A stretch of 64,000 nucleotides of DNA, taken from the NCBI RefSeq assembly GCF_000382045.1, contig NZ_KB907454.1, forward strand, positions 62,001-126,000, written 5' to 3'. The notes beneath the pieces are model-generated. The model saw only the letters and a program-made list of their open reading frames with translations. It did not search any database and was not told where the DNA came from. This document shows, piece by piece, positions 62,732 through 64,000 of this stretch. The position numbers were made by a program, and so were the translations under genes. Within the stretch, counting starts at the first letter, position 1; every line of letters starts with the position of its first letter. Source of the stretch: Variovorax atrisoli 110B (GTDB lineage: Bacteria; Pseudomonadota; Gammaproteobacteria; Burkholderiales; Burkholderiaceae_C).

Positions 62732-64000
62732 ATGGATGTCTTCCTCCTGGCCTTGCTGACCACGCTGAACGCGTTGTTCGCAATGTCCGAAATGGCCCTT
62801 TCCACCAGCCGGCGTGCACGTCTCGCGGCATTGGCCGAAACGGGAGACGCCGGGGCCGTGGCCGCGCTGAAGCTGATGGAGTCGCCCACGCAGTTCCTCT
62901 CGACGGTGCAGATCGGCATCACCTCCATCGGCATGCTCAGCGGCATCGTGGGCGAGGCGGCCTTCGCCGAGCCGCTCGGCGTGTGGATGGAAGGCCTGGG
63001 CATGGGCCGGGGCACCGCCAGCATCGTGTCGACCGCGGTCGTCGTCACCTGCATCACCTTCTTCACCATCATCTTCGGCGAGCTGGTGCCCAAGCGCATC
63101 GGCCAGCTCTACCCCGAGCCGGTGGCGCGCTGGGTGTCCCGCCCGATGCGCGGCCTGGCCAAGGGCGCGAAGCCCTTCGTGTGGCTGCTGGCCGGCGCCA
63201 CCGCCGCCACGCTGAAGGTGCTGCGCATCGACGCCAACGCGGCCCGCTCGGTGACCGAGGAAGAGATCTCCGCGAGTCTCGAAGAGGGCGTGGACGCCGG
63301 CGTCATCGAGCAGCACGAGCACCAGATGGTGCGCAACGTGTTCCACCTCGACGACAGGCGCCTGTCGTCGCTGATGATCCCGCGTGCCGACATCGAGTGG
63401 CTCGACGCATCGTTCACCGTGCAGCAGGCTTTGCAGAAGGTGGCCAACGCGGCCGCGCTCAACCTCGTGCATTCCTGGTACCCCGTGTGCCGCAATTCGC
63501 TCGACGACGTGGTCGGCGTGGTCAGTGTGGCGCACCTGCTGCGCCTGGGGCCCGCGCACACCGGCGTGCTGGGCCAGGAGGCATCGCCCGCCGTGTTCGT
63601 GCCCGAGACGCTCACCGGCATGGAGCTGCTGGAACAGTTCCGCGCTCGTGCCGGCCGGCTCGTGTTCGTGGTCGACGAATACGGCGTGGTGCAGGGTCTC
63701 ATGACCCCGCGCGACCTGCTCGAAGCCATCACCGGCGAGCTGCAGCCCGGCATGCAGACCGACGCCTGGGCGCATCAGCGTGCCGATGGCCTGTGGGAGC
63801 TCGACGGGCTCATGCCGGTGTCGGAACTGCGCGCGCGCCTCGGCATCCGCGAGCTGCCCGACGAGGAGCGCGGCCGCTACAACACCGTGGCCGGCCTGCT
63901 GATGGCCGTGTCGGGCCACCTGCCGGAGGTGGGCGAGCAGATCGACTGCGCCGGCTGGTGCTTCGAGATCCTCGCGCTGGAAGGCCGCCGCATCGACCGC
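62732..64000 (+). CDS. CNNM/CorC-type membrane protein with CBS domains (cut by window edge)
   Basis: 423 N-terminal residues are visible; the frame is open to the last base. Residues 1-190 form the DUF21/CNNM transmembrane region (M-S-E-M-A-L-S-T-S-R-R-A-R-L; T-I-I-F-G-E-L-V-P-K-R-I). A CBS pair follows (M-I-P-R-A-D-I-E-W-L; V-F-V-V-D-E-Y-G-V-V-Q-G-L-M-T), then the start of the CorC/HlyC transporter-associated domain. The family exports Mg2+ or affects divalent-metal homeostasis. It is divergent from apaH with only 23 bp between start codons. Confidence 0.92.
   Translation, partial: MDVFLLALLTTLNALFAMSEMALSTSRRARLAALAETGDAGAVAALKLMESPTQFLSTVQIGITSIGMLSGIVGEAAFAEPLGVWMEGLGMGRGTASIVSTAVVVTCITFFTIIFGELVPKRIGQLYPEPVARWVSRPMRGLAKGAKPFVWLLAGATAATLKVLRIDANAARSVTEEEISASLEEGVDAGVIEQHEHQMVRNVFHLDDRRLSSLMIPRADIEWLDASFTVQQALQKVANAAALNLVHSWYPVCRNSLDDVVGVVSVAHLLRLGPAHTGVLGQEASPAVFVPETLTGMELLEQFRARAGRLVFVVDEYGVVQGLMTPRDLLEAITGELQPGMQTDAWAHQRADGLWELDGLMPVSELRARLGIRELPDEERGRYNTVAGLLMAVSGHLPEVGEQIDCAGWCFEILALEGRRIDR

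Overview
The window is GC-rich, densely coded DNA that looks like a chromosomal segment from a soil or plant-associated betaproteobacterium, most likely Variovorax or a close Comamonadaceae relative. This is inferred from the mix of purine-catabolism transporters, many LysR/IclR/AraC regulators, sulfonate-type binding proteins, a dCTP deaminase followed by a YpfJ-type peptidase, and a dispersed intergenic repeat I associate with that group. No rRNA, tRNA, CRISPR array or insertion sequence was recognised. Both ends cut a gene: xdhB at the left, a CBS/CorC membrane protein at the right.

Region 1 (1-8496) is a purine uptake and breakdown block: the end of xanthine dehydrogenase XdhB, a LysR regulator, an AzgA-like purine permease and a complete BMP-type nucleoside/purine ABC transporter (ATPase, two permeases, lipoprotein receptor). 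The theme returns with an adenine deaminase (24262), a second BMP-type receptor (37620) and a guanine deaminase (42687).

Region 2 (about 8600-18909) is the most unusual part. It is a TOMM-type (thiazole/oxazole-modified microcin) RiPP cluster of a poorly studied kind. It encodes a 1345-residue Ser/Thr kinase-cyclase-ATPase-repeat fusion, a BMA_0021/BMA_0022-like putative precursor with two similar halves, an LCM-type methyltransferase, a cyclodehydratase with docking and YcaO domains, an FHA-domain protein and three small unknown proteins. No flavin dehydrogenase, exporter or dedicated protease is seen. Two points in the cluster share a 31-nt promoter-like motif, and a perfect CRP-type box and a strong terminator lie just upstream.

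Region 3 (19042-23179, minus strand) is an amino-acid-type ABC transporter operon with an FAD amine oxidase and an NTF2-fold protein, facing an IclR regulator. Region 4 (24262-37397) holds adenine deaminase, two MFS transporters, LysR/AraC/GlxA-type regulators, two tandem lipoprotein penicillin/AHL acylases, a short-chain dehydrogenase and a small membrane protein. Region 5 (37620-47727) carries the second BMP receptor, a toxin-antitoxin-like pair whose nucleotidyltransferase is frameshifted, a LysR-regulated SDR pair, guaD, dcd, a zinc metallopeptidase, a RhlE-type helicase and a small lipoprotein.

Region 6 (47868-57619) is an organosulfur block. A minus-strand operon of four overlapping genes (acyl-CoA dehydrogenase-like enzyme, sulfonate-type binding protein, cysteine-dioxygenase-like protein, multi-rhodanese protein) diverges from a plus-strand set (binding protein, SsuD/SfnG-like flavin monooxygenase, class II aldolase, two more binding proteins). 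Four solute receptors are present but no ABC permease or ATPase. Region 7 (57711-64000) has a FAH-family hydrolase, AraC and MocR regulators, a GNAT acetyltransferase, ApaH and the start of a CNNM/CorC protein.

An approximately 90-bp structured repeat occurs six times, usually directly behind a stop codon.
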